From Marine group II euryarchaeote REDSEA-S43_B8 (lineage in GTDB: Archaea > Thermoplasmatota > Poseidoniia > Poseidoniales > Thalassarchaeaceae), in contig LUSA01000103.1 of the NCBI GenBank assembly GCA_001629235.1, positions 1-13,154 of the forward strand: 13,154 bases of DNA. The letters run 5' to 3'. The notes below the pieces were generated by a model that was given only the letters and a program-made list of their open reading frames with translations, did not search any database and was not told the DNA's origin. Positions 1 to 7,076 of this stretch are shown one piece after another; position 1 is the first letter of the stretch, and each line of letters begins with the position of its first letter. A program made the position numbers and the translations under genes.

Positions 1-3
1 AGG

Positions 4-543
4 TCAATTGAGCCTGGACATCCACTCCCTCTCCAATAGTAATCCCATTTCATATTTTGATAGTGAAAGCCATCTCCGGTACTCTCGGGAGTCGCTAGGC
101 CTAACAGAGAATGTAGTGGTAATTGGCAGTTCGCTGGAGAAAGGAGAGTCGAAGTGCTTGTGAGATATGTCCCAAAGAACGAGTCCCTCGGATGGAGCCC
201 TGCCCAAGTCCACACTTACATTGGGGGAGTTTAGTGCGGATTCCAGATCTAGGATAGATATCCTACCAGATGCTATTCCGGCGAATGCTGATGCGATCCT
301 TCTGACTTGGTTCCAGATGAATGACTTTGCCTGTATGGAGAATCCTATCAGTCTCCCGTCATCAGAAGTCCACGGAATACAGCGGTCTACTGTTCTGATC
401 GGATCTGTGCCGGATTCCAATCTAGAGAGGTTTGTGAAGTCGTGCTGGCCCTCGACCAAAGAGCAGGCTGCTGAAATCGCATCGTTTTCGCATTCGGACG
501 GCCATTCCTCTATCGTCTCCAAGCGATATAGGTAGCTTCGTGA
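4..543 (-). CDS. truA: TruA tRNA pseudouridine synthase, C-terminal part (frameshifted from upstream half)
   Basis: This is the C-terminal two thirds of a TruA-type enzyme, which makes pseudouridine in the tRNA anticodon arm (positions 38-40). The frame opens with a D-S-R-S-Y-L-Y-R-L stretch that matches the conserved TruA 'SRTYRYR' strand. It then has L-V-E-G-Q-H-D-F-T-N-L (family 'LxGxHDFxxF'), A-K-S-F-I-W-N-Q-V-R-R-I (family 'FLxxMVRxIVG') and A-P-S-E-G-L-V-L (family 'APPEGLxL'). The stop is TGA at 6-4. There is no start codon with a ribosome site, and the first TTG at 522 lies after the conserved SYLYRL strand, so this is not an independent gene. It continues the frame that ends at 510. 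Together the two pieces make about 280 residues, a normal TruA length. I see either a one-base loss (or two-base gain) in the genome, or a sequencing error. Confidence 0.85.
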   Translation of the reverse strand, partial: SRSYLYRLETIEEWPSECENDAISAACSLVEGQHDFTNLSRLESGTDPIRTVDRCIPWTSDDGRLIGFSIQAKSFIWNQVRRIASAFAGIASGRISILDLESALNSPNVSVDLGRAPSEGLVLWDISHKHFDSPFSSELPITTTFSVRPSDSREYRRWLSLSKYEMGLLLEREWMSRLN

Positions 544-851
544 GTCCGCATACCTAACCTTGGAAGTGGGACTGCACCTACAGGAAGGTGGTCGTTTAGG
601 GCTCGTACTATTGAGTCATTGCTTGAATTAGAGGAGACTGAACTGGGAAGATCTATTCTGACTAGATTCGTCCTAACGCTTACCCCAGAATCTGTTCTGC
701 TGGACATCTCCAAGCAACCCTCTGACCACCAAGTTAGTCTTCTCAGGGCATCCCTCATGGAACCCTCTACGGTTCCAACATCTGGCTGGATCTGTGACCC
801 GTGGAATGAGTTTCCATGATAGCCTAGGGCGACCAGAAATCGGTCGCTCAA
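510..851 (-). CDS. truA: TruA tRNA pseudouridine synthase, N-terminal catalytic part (frameshifted)
   Basis: This is the N-terminal half of TruA. It has the family opening F-L-V-A-L-G-Y-H-G-N-S-F-H-G-S-Q and the catalytic motif S-R-T-D-S-G-V-S-V, where Asp54 is the expected catalytic aspartate. The R-A-L-N-D-H-L-P segment follows. After about residue 95 the frame loses similarity and ends at TAG 512-510, while the next conserved strand appears in the -1 frame (see 4-543). I chose the TTG start at 851-849. It sits 4 nt after AGAGGTGA and begins just before the first conserved strand. An ATG at 917 would add 22 residues overlapping the TPR gene. The gap from the TPR stop is 10 nt, so the two genes are probably co-transcribed. 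As written, the gene would not make an intact enzyme. Confidence 0.85.
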   Translation of the reverse strand: MSDRFLVALGYHGNSFHGSQIQPDVGTVEGSMRDALRRLTWWSEGCLEMSSRTDSGVSVRTNLVRIDLPSSVSSNSSNDSIVRALNDHLPVGAVPLPRLGMRTHEATYIAWRR

Positions 852-855
852 TCGT

Positions 856-863
856 TCACCTCT
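856..863 (-). promoter_or_regulatory. Shine-Dalgarno supporting the TTG start of truA
   Basis: AGAGGTGA on the minus strand overlaps the TAG stop of the TPR gene and sits 4 nt before TTG at 851-849. It favours this rare start over the in-frame ATG at 917, which lies inside the TPR gene. It also suggests translational coupling. Confidence 0.55.
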
Positions 864-1407
864 ACTCGGTCTGGAGGTACTCCAGGGCTTCCTCAGCGGA
901 AGCGAAGCCCATTCCAAGGAGAGCGAACTCGACTGCTACTGGAAGGAACTGCTTTGCGAAGCCCTCACTTCTATCGAAGTTGGTCTTGAAATCGATATTA
1001 TCGATGAGCATTTTCGCTGCCTGGTATAGATCCTGAGTGACATCGAAATCGTCAGATGAGTCGCCTAGGTCCTTGAGTTTCCTCAGTTCGCGAATTGCCA
1101 TTGGAATCCTATCGAACTCAATCAGTGCGTTCGCATAGGCGGCCTGATACTCTGTGCTCTCTGCATCAAGTGCGGCTGCCTTCTTGAAGTAGGCTGCAAC
1201 CTGTCCCTCGTTTATCCGGTCATTGCCCTTCTCGTCAAAGTTCCCGTTCTCTTGTATCTCGAATAGTGCGGATTCGGCCCAGCCATGGTAACCTGCAGGG
1301 TCATCTCTGTTGGAGTTGATGTGTGCCTCGAAGATTTCCATGGCTCCCATGAAATCTCCCTGAGTAATGCATTGGGCCGCCTTAGTGATTGTTTCCTCGT
1401 TCGACAT
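862..1407 (-). CDS. Tetratricopeptide-repeat-like protein, 181 aa
   Basis: This is a small, soluble, acidic, almost wholly helical protein. TPR-like helix pairs are visible at about residues 5-45 (Q-G-D-F-M-G-A-M-E-I-F-E-A-H-I, then W-A-E-S-A-L), 66-97 (A-A-Y-F-K-K-A-A-A-L-D-A-E-S-T-E-Y-Q-A-A-Y-A-N-A-L) and 100-140. The spacing of small residues (G/A at positions 8, 20 and 27 of a repeat) fits the family. TPR proteins are scaffolds for protein contacts, and no catalytic motif is visible. There is no signal peptide or membrane segment, so it is probably cytoplasmic. The ATG at 1407 has no strong Shine-Dalgarno. The gene lies 79 nt after the PH-domain gene and 10 nt before truA. The partner is unknown, and its placement before truA may only reflect an operon of unrelated genes. 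Confidence 0.75.
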   Translation of the reverse strand: MSNEETITKAAQCITQGDFMGAMEIFEAHINSNRDDPAGYHGWAESALFEIQENGNFDEKGNDRINEGQVAAYFKKAAALDAESTEYQAAYANALIEFDRIPMAIRELRKLKDLGDSSDDFDVTQDLYQAAKMLIDNIDFKTNFDRSEGFAKQFLPVAVEFALLGMGFASAEEALEYLQTE

Positions 1408-1486
1408 ATGTCTCAGTGTCTGTGGGAGGACTCAGGGTTATGAACGGTGCGGAATGTTGGGTTCTTGATTTCACTTCGGCCTTCAA
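1408..1486 (-). other. 79-bp intergenic gap, no clear signal
   Basis: The gap lies between the PH-domain gene stop (TAA 1489-1487) and the TPR gene start. I see no convincing TATA box, hairpin or oligo-T run, so I cannot tell whether transcription reads through. Confidence 0.3.
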
Positions 1487-2434
1487 TTATTCAACTGCTG
1501 GTCCGACATTGGCATCCATCAGTTCGTTAATCAATCGGTAAACGTCCATTGGGCGCCTTACCCCATAAAGGCAGTCTGCCGGGTCACTGGCCTCTACGGT
1601 TCTATCTCTCTGCAAAGTTATCCAACCAAGAAGGAATGAGAAAATTCTCATCTTACCCCCGTGGGGTTGTATAATCTCGGGCGCAACTCCTGCGGAAGCA
1701 CCCAGAGATTCGACCTGCAAGCCTACTCCCGAACCTGTAACCACGTGTATATTGCCAAACCCTAGTATCCTTCCCAGTATTGTTGGATCTGCCTTTAGAT
1801 TCTCCACTTTGTGGTAGGAAATCCCATGCGCACTGGTTTCGAAGTACAGGAAGCTCTGTCTGATGTGTATCCTCTTGTCTGTTATAGCATAGTGGAAAGA
1901 TCTCTGGTACAGAACTGTAAGTGAAACCATGACTAGGAAGGATAGGAGCCCCAATGGAGCGAACCAAGAGTAGTTCCACGCTGGAAGAGGGCTTGAGAAG
2001 CTAGAGTCAAAGAAACCCCCCATCCACTCCACTACATCCATTAGTTTCCACAAAAGTGGGATAATGCAGCAAATCAGAAGCCAGGATGTTGTCCACTTTC
2101 CAGAAGTGGAGAAATTTGCATAGTGATTGATCTTGGTAAGAATTAGCATGCATATGACAAACCCCATCACTCCCGTTGTGTCTATCAGCCAAATTACCAC
2201 AGATAGGACGAAGTTGGCCTGTCCTTCCCCTTCTGGAGTGTCTAGCAGTTCTCCAAGGAAGAACGCAATATGGACCAGGAGAACCATAATCGAGAGGATG
2301 TACTTGTCGGCCATTGAAGACGTTGCGGGCCCCCCTCTCCAGATTGGAGTCTCCGAATCCGTGATCTCGGGGAAATCAGAACGAGCAGAGTCCTCATCGA
2401 TGTTGGACTTGAACTGCTCAACGAACTCAGACAT
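1487..2434 (-). CDS. Membrane protein with bacterial-type PH domain (bPH2/YdbS-like)
   Basis: This 315-residue integral membrane protein starts with an acidic cytoplasmic segment (1-43) ending in I-W-R-G-G-P. Hydrophobic helices follow at about 44-63, 74-101, 115-132 and 157-176. Directly after the last helix, R-S-F-H-Y-A-I-T-D-K-R-I-H-I-R begins a PH-like beta domain: H-Y-A-I-T-D-K-R-I is the typical bPH2 entry strand, and K-V-E-N-L-K...G-R-I-L-G-F-G-N-I-H-V is the typical middle. The PH fold is then interrupted by an extra segment (about 241-285) before a final helix, P-M-D-V-Y-R-L-I-N-E-L. Such proteins are common in archaea and Gram-positives, and most have no assigned role. It begins 49 nt after the lipocalin-like gene, so it may end the ABC operon. 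That linkage is inferred from spacing only. Confidence 0.75.
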   Translation of the reverse strand: MSEFVEQFKSNIDEDSARSDFPEITDSETPIWRGGPATSSMADKYILSIMVLLVHIAFFLGELLDTPEGEGQANFVLSVVIWLIDTTGVMGFVICMLILTKINHYANFSTSGKWTTSWLLICCIIPLLWKLMDVVEWMGGFFDSSFSSPLPAWNYSWFAPLGLLSFLVMVSLTVLYQRSFHYAITDKRIHIRQSFLYFETSAHGISYHKVENLKADPTILGRILGFGNIHVVTGSGVGLQVESLGASAGVAPEIIQPHGGKMRIFSFLLGWITLQRDRTVEASDPADCLYGVRRPMDVYRLINELMDANVGPAVE

Positions 2435-2483
2435 GCTCTATCTGCTTCGATGATTGTTTCTAAGTGATTGCCATCCAAGTTCG

Positions 2484-3416
2484 TCAATGTAAGAATCCCC
2501 AGGAGTGCTCGGCATTCCCATGAATCCAATCATAGTCTGACAAGGTCCTAGTTCCTTCTTCATCCTCAATCTCTAGTCTAAAGACCTCGAATGGATACTC
2601 GTTGTAGGTCAGATGGCTAACTAGGCCCATTCGAGTTGGTTGGTCGAATGTCCACCTAGCCCGACCCAAGTATGATCCGTCATCAAAGTGGACCATCCCC
2701 CAGAACCAGGGCACTGACGGGGCCTGGACTGTGACCTTCTGGACGTAGGCCGTCCCCTCCATTTCCTCCCCATCTACGACCAATCTGGACTTCATGCCCT
2801 GTAGCCTTAGTATGTCGTAACCCATACCAAGTGCTATCTCGTTATTCCTGTATGTGAGTTCGCTCGGAGGGCCCCACCATGGCGTTAGTTGCGCTTCGAA
2901 AGAAGAAGGCGCTCCCCGTGACCTAGCTTCCCTGTCACTCGAAAGACTAACCCACATGGACTCGTTTCCTGGGGACATCCCCATGGAAAGGTCCTCTCTC
3001 TCTATCGGGATTACTGCGCCTGCTCCGAGCCCATCCCCCTGTCCGGGCCACAATGGGTGAGTGTCGCCAACGACAGCCATTCGGCATTCTCGCATTGTGA
3101 GTGGTTCGTGCATTGTCTCGCCATCGTACCACCACGCGCATACCATCCCAGGGATGACGAAACCGCCATGCTCATCCTTGTGCATCCTAGAACCTGGCTC
3201 CCACCAGTGACCGCTGACCCGAACTGCCTTGGTCTCCTTAGTAGACCAGAGGGTCATCAGCTGCCTAGACCTACTGGGTTTGTCGGGATCCGGGACCAGA
3301 ATCAGGACCCAGTACCACCACCAGGAAAGACCGTAGATGGGAGGCATGACATCTAGTCGCCACAGTGATGAGAAGTCTCCTTCGAACTTGATTGGGTTAT
3401 CCTGCATCTCAATCAC
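2484..3416 (-). CDS. Trp-rich lipocalin/CrtC-like protein coupled to an ABC-2 exporter
   Basis: This 310-residue protein has no signal peptide or clear membrane helix. It is strikingly tryptophan-rich (19 Trp, about 6%), with clusters at 32-36, 71-72, 95-96, 180-181 and 237-239. The segment G-T-A-Y-V-Q-K-V (221-228) followed by P-W-F-W-G-M-V-H-F-D-D-G-S-Y-L (236-250) resembles the centre of lipocalin-like families that include hydroxyneurosporene hydratase (CrtC), AttH and tocopherol-cyclase-like proteins. These are beta-barrels that bind hydrophobic or isoprenoid molecules. The similarity is weak and covers only the C-terminal half, so the function is unproven. I chose the GTG start at 3416: it overlaps the permease TGA (GTGA) and has AAGGGAG a few bases upstream. 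An internal ATG at 3407 is the alternative. The coupling suggests it serves the exporter, perhaps by binding its hydrophobic cargo (inference). Confidence 0.6.
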   Translation of the reverse strand: MIEMQDNPIKFEGDFSSLWRLDVMPPIYGLSWWWYWVLILVPDPDKPSRSRQLMTLWSTKETKAVRVSGHWWEPGSRMHKDEHGGFVIPGMVCAWWYDGETMHEPLTMRECRMAVVGDTHPLWPGQGDGLGAGAVIPIEREDLSMGMSPGNESMWVSLSSDREARSRGAPSSFEAQLTPWWGPPSELTYRNNEIALGMGYDILRLQGMKSRLVVDGEEMEGTAYVQKVTVQAPSVPWFWGMVHFDDGSYLGRARWTFDQPTRMGLVSHLTYNEYPFEVFRLEIEDEEGTRTLSDYDWIHGNAEHSWGFLH

Positions 3417-5125
3417 ATTATCTCCCTTCTGCTAAAGACTGACTTTGCTATGAATATCCAAGCAACGGAGACTATCAGAAGGACTAGGACGCTGTTCAGC
3501 AATGCCACTCCCGCTGATGCCGTCCCTAGCGTATGGACGGGAGGCTGCCAGAAGACAGAGAGGCCCGAGTCAATCCCGAACGCGTTGTCCATCTCGGCCC
3601 ATTGGATTGTATCCGGCCATGCTAGAAGCACCATAGCATCTATCATCTGCAGAGCCCAATGCGAGATGGATACGCTCGCTACCGTCCAATTCGGGTTCAC
3701 TATGGAGAAGCTCCCCATCATGAACTCCCAAATCCCGAACACTATGCAAAGGTACACTCCGTACTTGGGAGATATCAGCCCCATCGCGTTGAAGATCGAA
3801 CCGTATGCTGCAAGAACCAGTGTCGTTGCGAATCCTATCCCTAGCCATACCGGCAAATCTGAGAGTCTAATGATCTGATCGCCAGGCCCCAGCAACGAGG
3901 CGATAAGTCCCACAACAAGAGAGAGTGCAATGACGTAGGTACCCGCAATTGCCAGATACCCCATCAACCTGTAAACGATGAACTCAGCACGATGGATGGG
4001 TTTCGATAGTAGAAGGTGGAGTGTCCCGTTCTCGGTCTCATCCCTGACCAATCCAAGGGAGAGGAACAGAGGGATGAACAATCCTAGAAGGATAACGAAG
4101 GCCATCTTCCCGACTGCAATTACGAATGTCCTGTGGCCTAGTTCTCCGATGTACTCCTGCTCATCTGGGTCCTCATCGACAAGATCGTCGGACCGGATAT
4201 CGATGACCACTCCGTTGGGCGCCACCCACTGTACATCGCAGCGGATCCCATTACCGTTATCGTCATCGCCGAGTCCGTCGTTCATGGCGAGGCAGTCACC
4301 GTCATCATCGAATCCGTGGCTCCCGCCAATTCTCACATCTGATGGGCAGTCAACCCTACTCTCCTCCCAGCCCTCTCCTCGAAGGGATAAGCCGTTGAAG
4401 CAGTCTATTCCGTCCTCGTTGATGTACATCTCTGGAGGTTCTGGTTCAACGTATACCTCCTCTGTCCAGTACCCCCAAGAGAGGTACATCCCATCGGGAA
4501 CTATGACTTCTCCATCCCCCCTCCACTTGCCTGAGACGTAGTATGTTGTCAGGCCGTTCCCGTCTTGGTCCCCGAGGTCGCACGCATCCCTCCATACGGT
4601 CTCGTAAATCTCCTCCAACTCCCATTCTGAGCAATCGGTAAGATCGGGGACGCCTGATGCGTCGGGGTTCCACTCGATGTGGGTGTCCCACCACTCTCCG
4701 CTGTACTCCAGATCTATCCATCGGGCCTCGAAGAATGCTCTTCCCTCCCACGACTTGTTAGCGGAGAATGACCTTTCAGCGTCGTTCCAGTCTATGTCAC
4801 TCTCGGGAATGAAGATGCTTGCTCCGGGGAAAACGTTGGGATCCCAGTCAGGAGTGCCATACTTTCTCTCCTGCCCCATCGGGTACCCATCACCATCATT
4901 GTCCTCACTATCTCCATCGTTGTCTATTGGTTCGAAAGACTCCCTGACGGAGTCTACGTAGAAGGAGAGGAGCAGTGCCATCAGTAGAGCGCCCACTCCC
5001 AATACCACCCATGTGGAGATCCTGTGTCGGAGTTGTCTCATTGTTAGCTCTACTATTGCTCCCGCCTTGCGGTCGAGCCTTGTCCAAACTGTCTCGGAAA
5101 GGTCTAGGCCCTTCTTGTCCATCAT
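3413..5125 (-). CDS. ABC-2 type permease with large acidic extracytoplasmic domain
   Basis: This 570-residue membrane subunit of an ABC-2 transporter has a cytoplasmic start (1-37), one helix (about 38-56), a roughly 275-residue hydrophilic domain (57-333), and then five or so helices (about 336-360, 383-408, 427-448, 455-475, 540-560). The intracellular signature R-D-E-T-E-N-G-T-L-H-L-L-L-S-K-P-I-H-R (361-379) is typical of NosY-like ABC-2 permeases, where it contacts the ATPase. The large domain is very acidic. It carries Asp/Gly loops (68-80, 184-191, 272-295) that resemble calcium-binding thrombospondin-3 or EF-type loops, and six cysteines (165, 182, 242, 260, 278, 296) that could pair outside the cell. 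The ATG at 5125 overlaps the upstream ATPase stop (ATGA) and follows AAGGAGGGG. It is presumably the partner of that ATPase. The substrate is unknown. Confidence 0.85.
   Translation of the reverse strand: MMDKKGLDLSETVWTRLDRKAGAIVELTMRQLRHRISTWVVLGVGALLMALLLSFYVDSVRESFEPIDNDGDSEDNDGDGYPMGQERKYGTPDWDPNVFPGASIFIPESDIDWNDAERSFSANKSWEGRAFFEARWIDLEYSGEWWDTHIEWNPDASGVPDLTDCSEWELEEIYETVWRDACDLGDQDGNGLTTYYVSGKWRGDGEVIVPDGMYLSWGYWTEEVYVEPEPPEMYINEDGIDCFNGLSLRGEGWEESRVDCPSDVRIGGSHGFDDDGDCLAMNDGLGDDDNGNGIRCDVQWVAPNGVVIDIRSDDLVDEDPDEQEYIGELGHRTFVIAVGKMAFVILLGLFIPLFLSLGLVRDETENGTLHLLLSKPIHRAEFIVYRLMGYLAIAGTYVIALSLVVGLIASLLGPGDQIIRLSDLPVWLGIGFATTLVLAAYGSIFNAMGLISPKYGVYLCIVFGIWEFMMGSFSIVNPNWTVASVSISHWALQMIDAMVLLAWPDTIQWAEMDNAFGIDSGLSVFWQPPVHTLGTASAGVALLNSVLVLLIVSVAWIFIAKSVFSRREIM
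3422..3428 (-). promoter_or_regulatory. Shine-Dalgarno for the lipocalin-like gene
   Basis: AAGGGAG on the minus strand lies inside the end of the permease gene, 5 nt before the overlapping GTG at 3416. It favours GTG over the ATG three codons later. Confidence 0.45.
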
Positions 5126-6069
5126 TGCCCCTCCTTGATTAGGTAGTTGAGTAGAGACTCCAGATTGTCATCCGGATTCTCGATACTGGATATCTTCTGA
5201 TTTGATTTCACTACTATGGACGGTAGGACCGAGTGAGCTGCGGATAGGTTGTTGGTGTGGATTTCTAGTTGCCCTTCTCTGGGAAACCTGACTCCGAATA
5301 TTGGATCTTCTTCGATGAATAGGCCCGCCAGACTTCTTGGGTCCTCGCAATTGATGAGTATCCTATGTGGGTGCTTATCCAGTAGGTCACGAATGGCGTG
5401 CAGATTCCCTATTGCGAGTAATCGGCCGTTGTGCAGGATTACTATCTGCTCAGTAATCCTCTCTATCTCCTCTAGAATATGGCTTGAAACTAGGATGGTC
5501 TTACCCTGCTCGCCCATTTCACGGATTACGCTCATTATGCTTGTCCTAGCCAATGGGTCGCATCCATGGAGGGGTTCATCCAGAATGATCAAGTCTGGAT
5601 CATGCACCAGTGCATGCGCAATCTTGACCCTCTGCCTCATTCCCTTGCTGAACTTTCCGAGCTCCTTGTGCATCACATCTGATAGCCCTACGAAGTCCAG
5701 CACGTGAGAAGATCTTTCCGTGGCTTCCTCCCTAGTCATCCCATGAAGCCTGGCCAGAGTCGAGACGAAGTCCAATGCAGTCATCCACTCATACAGCTTC
5801 TCGGACTCACTGACGTAGCCCACCCTCCTGTATGGGGAGGTGTTAGTCCAGGGATCTACTCCGAAGAGTCTGATGGAGCCCTGGCTGGGCTTTATCCGGC
5901 CCATCATGAGCTTGAACAGAGTCGACTTTCCGGCTCCGTTAGGCCCCAGTACCCCTGTTACTCCACCGTCGATAGCCAGAGATAGATCGTTGATTCCGAT
6001 TACCTGACCGTACCACTTCGAGGCCTGATCAATCAATACTGCTGGAGGTTCCTGAGATTCCATCGTCAT
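5122..6069 (-). CDS. ABC transporter ATPase (NosF/CcmA-like), second of the cluster
   Basis: This 315-residue ABC ATPase has Walker A G-P-N-G-A-G-K-S (42-49), a Q-loop region G-Y-V-S-E-S-E (84-90) with Ser-Glu rather than Gln, signature S-K-G-M-R-Q (141-146), Walker B L-I-I-L-D-E-P (160-166) and switch His197 in S-S-H. The C-terminal 95 residues form the small accessory domain common in ABC-2 export ATPases. It hydrolyses ATP on the cytoplasmic face to drive a permease. I chose the ATG at 6069 because it overlaps the preceding permease TGA (ATGA) and leaves about 10 residues before the first nucleotide-binding strand. The frame is open to 6447, but that part lies over the permease gene and has no ABC similarity. 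An ATG at 6063 is the alternative. It most likely pairs with the ectodomain permease that overlaps its stop. Confidence 0.9.
   Translation of the reverse strand: MTMESQEPPAVLIDQASKWYGQVIGINDLSLAIDGGVTGVLGPNGAGKSTLFKLMMGRIKPSQGSIRLFGVDPWTNTSPYRRVGYVSESEKLYEWMTALDFVSTLARLHGMTREEATERSSHVLDFVGLSDVMHKELGKFSKGMRQRVKIAHALVHDPDLIILDEPLHGCDPLARTSIMSVIREMGEQGKTILVSSHILEEIERITEQIVILHNGRLLAIGNLHAIRDLLDKHPHRILINCEDPRSLAGLFIEEDPIFGVRFPREGQLEIHTNNLSAAHSVLPSIVVKSNQKISSIENPDDNLESLLNYLIKEGQ
5128..5136 (-). promoter_or_regulatory. Strong Shine-Dalgarno for the ectodomain permease
   Basis: AAGGAGGGG on the minus strand is the strongest ribosome site in the cluster. It lies in the last codons of the ATPase gene, just before the overlapping ATG at 5125, and supports that start over the ATG at 5122. 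Confidence 0.6.
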
Positions 6070-7076
6070 TCTCTGGTCACCTCCAGCGAGGTCACTCTGG
6101 AAACTAGGAGCCAGACTGCCAAGGAGTTCATGGCCAATATGGAAACTGCAGATATGGATACTGGGTGTTCGTAATTTGATGGTATTCCTAGTAGAAACTG
6201 CCCCAAGTGAGCCAAGCAGTCGTAGGGGCTCAAGGCATACATGAACGTGGTTTCGAACTGCAGTTCGACTAGCAGGGAGACCAGTTTGGTGCCGTAAATA
6301 ATACTCAGGAATCCGATTGCTGCGAAGAAGCGACTCCGGCTGATGCTGGAGAGGGCCAATCCAATCGAGGTGTATGTTATCACTAGGATTATTCCAGCCA
6401 GCATCCCTCCAAGGAAGATCGGGAGAGTATCCGCTAGGTATGCCCAACCCTCTGACTTGAACACGATGGCACTGGTATAGTATGCGAAGTAGGAGAAGAC
6501 GATTACGAATCCGAGAATTACTGCTACGCTCAGATACTTCATTGCTGTGTAATCCAGTCTAGAGATGGGCCTTGAGAAGTAGATAGCGCTGGTTCCATGC
6601 TGCCTGTCATCGGAGATCATACCCCCCACGACTATGGCAGTTAGAAGAGGCCACATACACAGGTTCCTCGGGAAATAACCCAGAACTTGGCCCCACAGAT
6701 TGTACCTATTGATTCCCCACATTTTCTCGAAGAAGCCGCCCTGATCCCCGATAAATGAAGATAGGAAGAGCATAGGGATGGGAGTCAGTGAGGCTAGGAA
6801 GATAATCAGGATTAGCAGTCTGACCATTGGATGGTACTGCCTGTGTCCTTTTCCTGTGAACACACCATACACGTGATGTCTGAAAATAGCGTAGTTCCTC
6901 ATCCATCTGGGCCCTAGCTCACCATCCCACGGACGGTACTTCTGCTCGAAGATCTGCCCTAACGAAGCTTGTGATCTGGCGACTACGGCCGTAGCCTCAT
7001 CGTCTCCGTCTCCGGATCCGAATGCTGCCTCCATCCGAGTGGTTCCGCCTTCGAGTTCGACTTGCTCCTTAGCCAA
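6066..7076 (-). CDS. ABC-2 type permease, six helices
   Basis: This 336-residue permease has a hydrophilic N-terminal segment (1-85) and about six helices (86-107, 137-153, 181-204, 219-242, 250-270, 308-326). Between the second and third helices, G-G-M-I-S-D-D-R-Q-H-G-T-S-A-I-Y-F-S-R-P-I-S-R (151-173) is the coupling element typical of ABC-2 permeases and matches the D-E-x-x-x-G-T...S-K-P-I pattern of its neighbour. It lacks the large outer domain of the other permease, so the two differ in role. The start is uncertain. TTG at 7076 directly abuts the ATPase stop (TGATTG), but an in-frame ATG at 7034 is possible because the first 40 residues are poorly ordered. It overlaps the next ATPase by 4 nt. 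Its likely partner is the ATPase just upstream. Confidence 0.85.
   Translation of the reverse strand: MAKEQVELEGGTTRMEAAFGSGDGDDEATAVVARSQASLGQIFEQKYRPWDGELGPRWMRNYAIFRHHVYGVFTGKGHRQYHPMVRLLILIIFLASLTPIPMLFLSSFIGDQGGFFEKMWGINRYNLWGQVLGYFPRNLCMWPLLTAIVVGGMISDDRQHGTSAIYFSRPISRLDYTAMKYLSVAVILGFVIVFSYFAYYTSAIVFKSEGWAYLADTLPIFLGGMLAGIILVITYTSIGLALSSISRSRFFAAIGFLSIIYGTKLVSLLVELQFETTFMYALSPYDCLAHLGQFLLGIPSNYEHPVSISAVSILAMNSLAVWLLVSRVTSLEVTRE

Noticed and set aside
540..580. Programmed -1 frameshift in truA
   Set aside because: No X-XXY-YYZ slippery heptamer or clear downstream stem is visible around the change of frame.
852..917. ATG at 917 as the truA start
   Set aside because: It would add 22 non-family residues inside the TPR gene. 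The TTG at 851 has a good ribosome site and begins just before the first conserved TruA strand.
3978..4541. Long Ser/Pro-rich open frame on the plus strand opposite the permease ectodomain
   Set aside because: It is antisense to a well-supported gene, has a low-complexity composition mirroring the Asp/Gly-rich codons, and shows no recognisable domain or ribosome site.
6070..6447. Upstream extension of the second ATPase frame
   Set aside because: It lies entirely within the conserved permease gene, has no ABC similarity, and the overlapping ATGA start at 6069 fits the family N-terminus.
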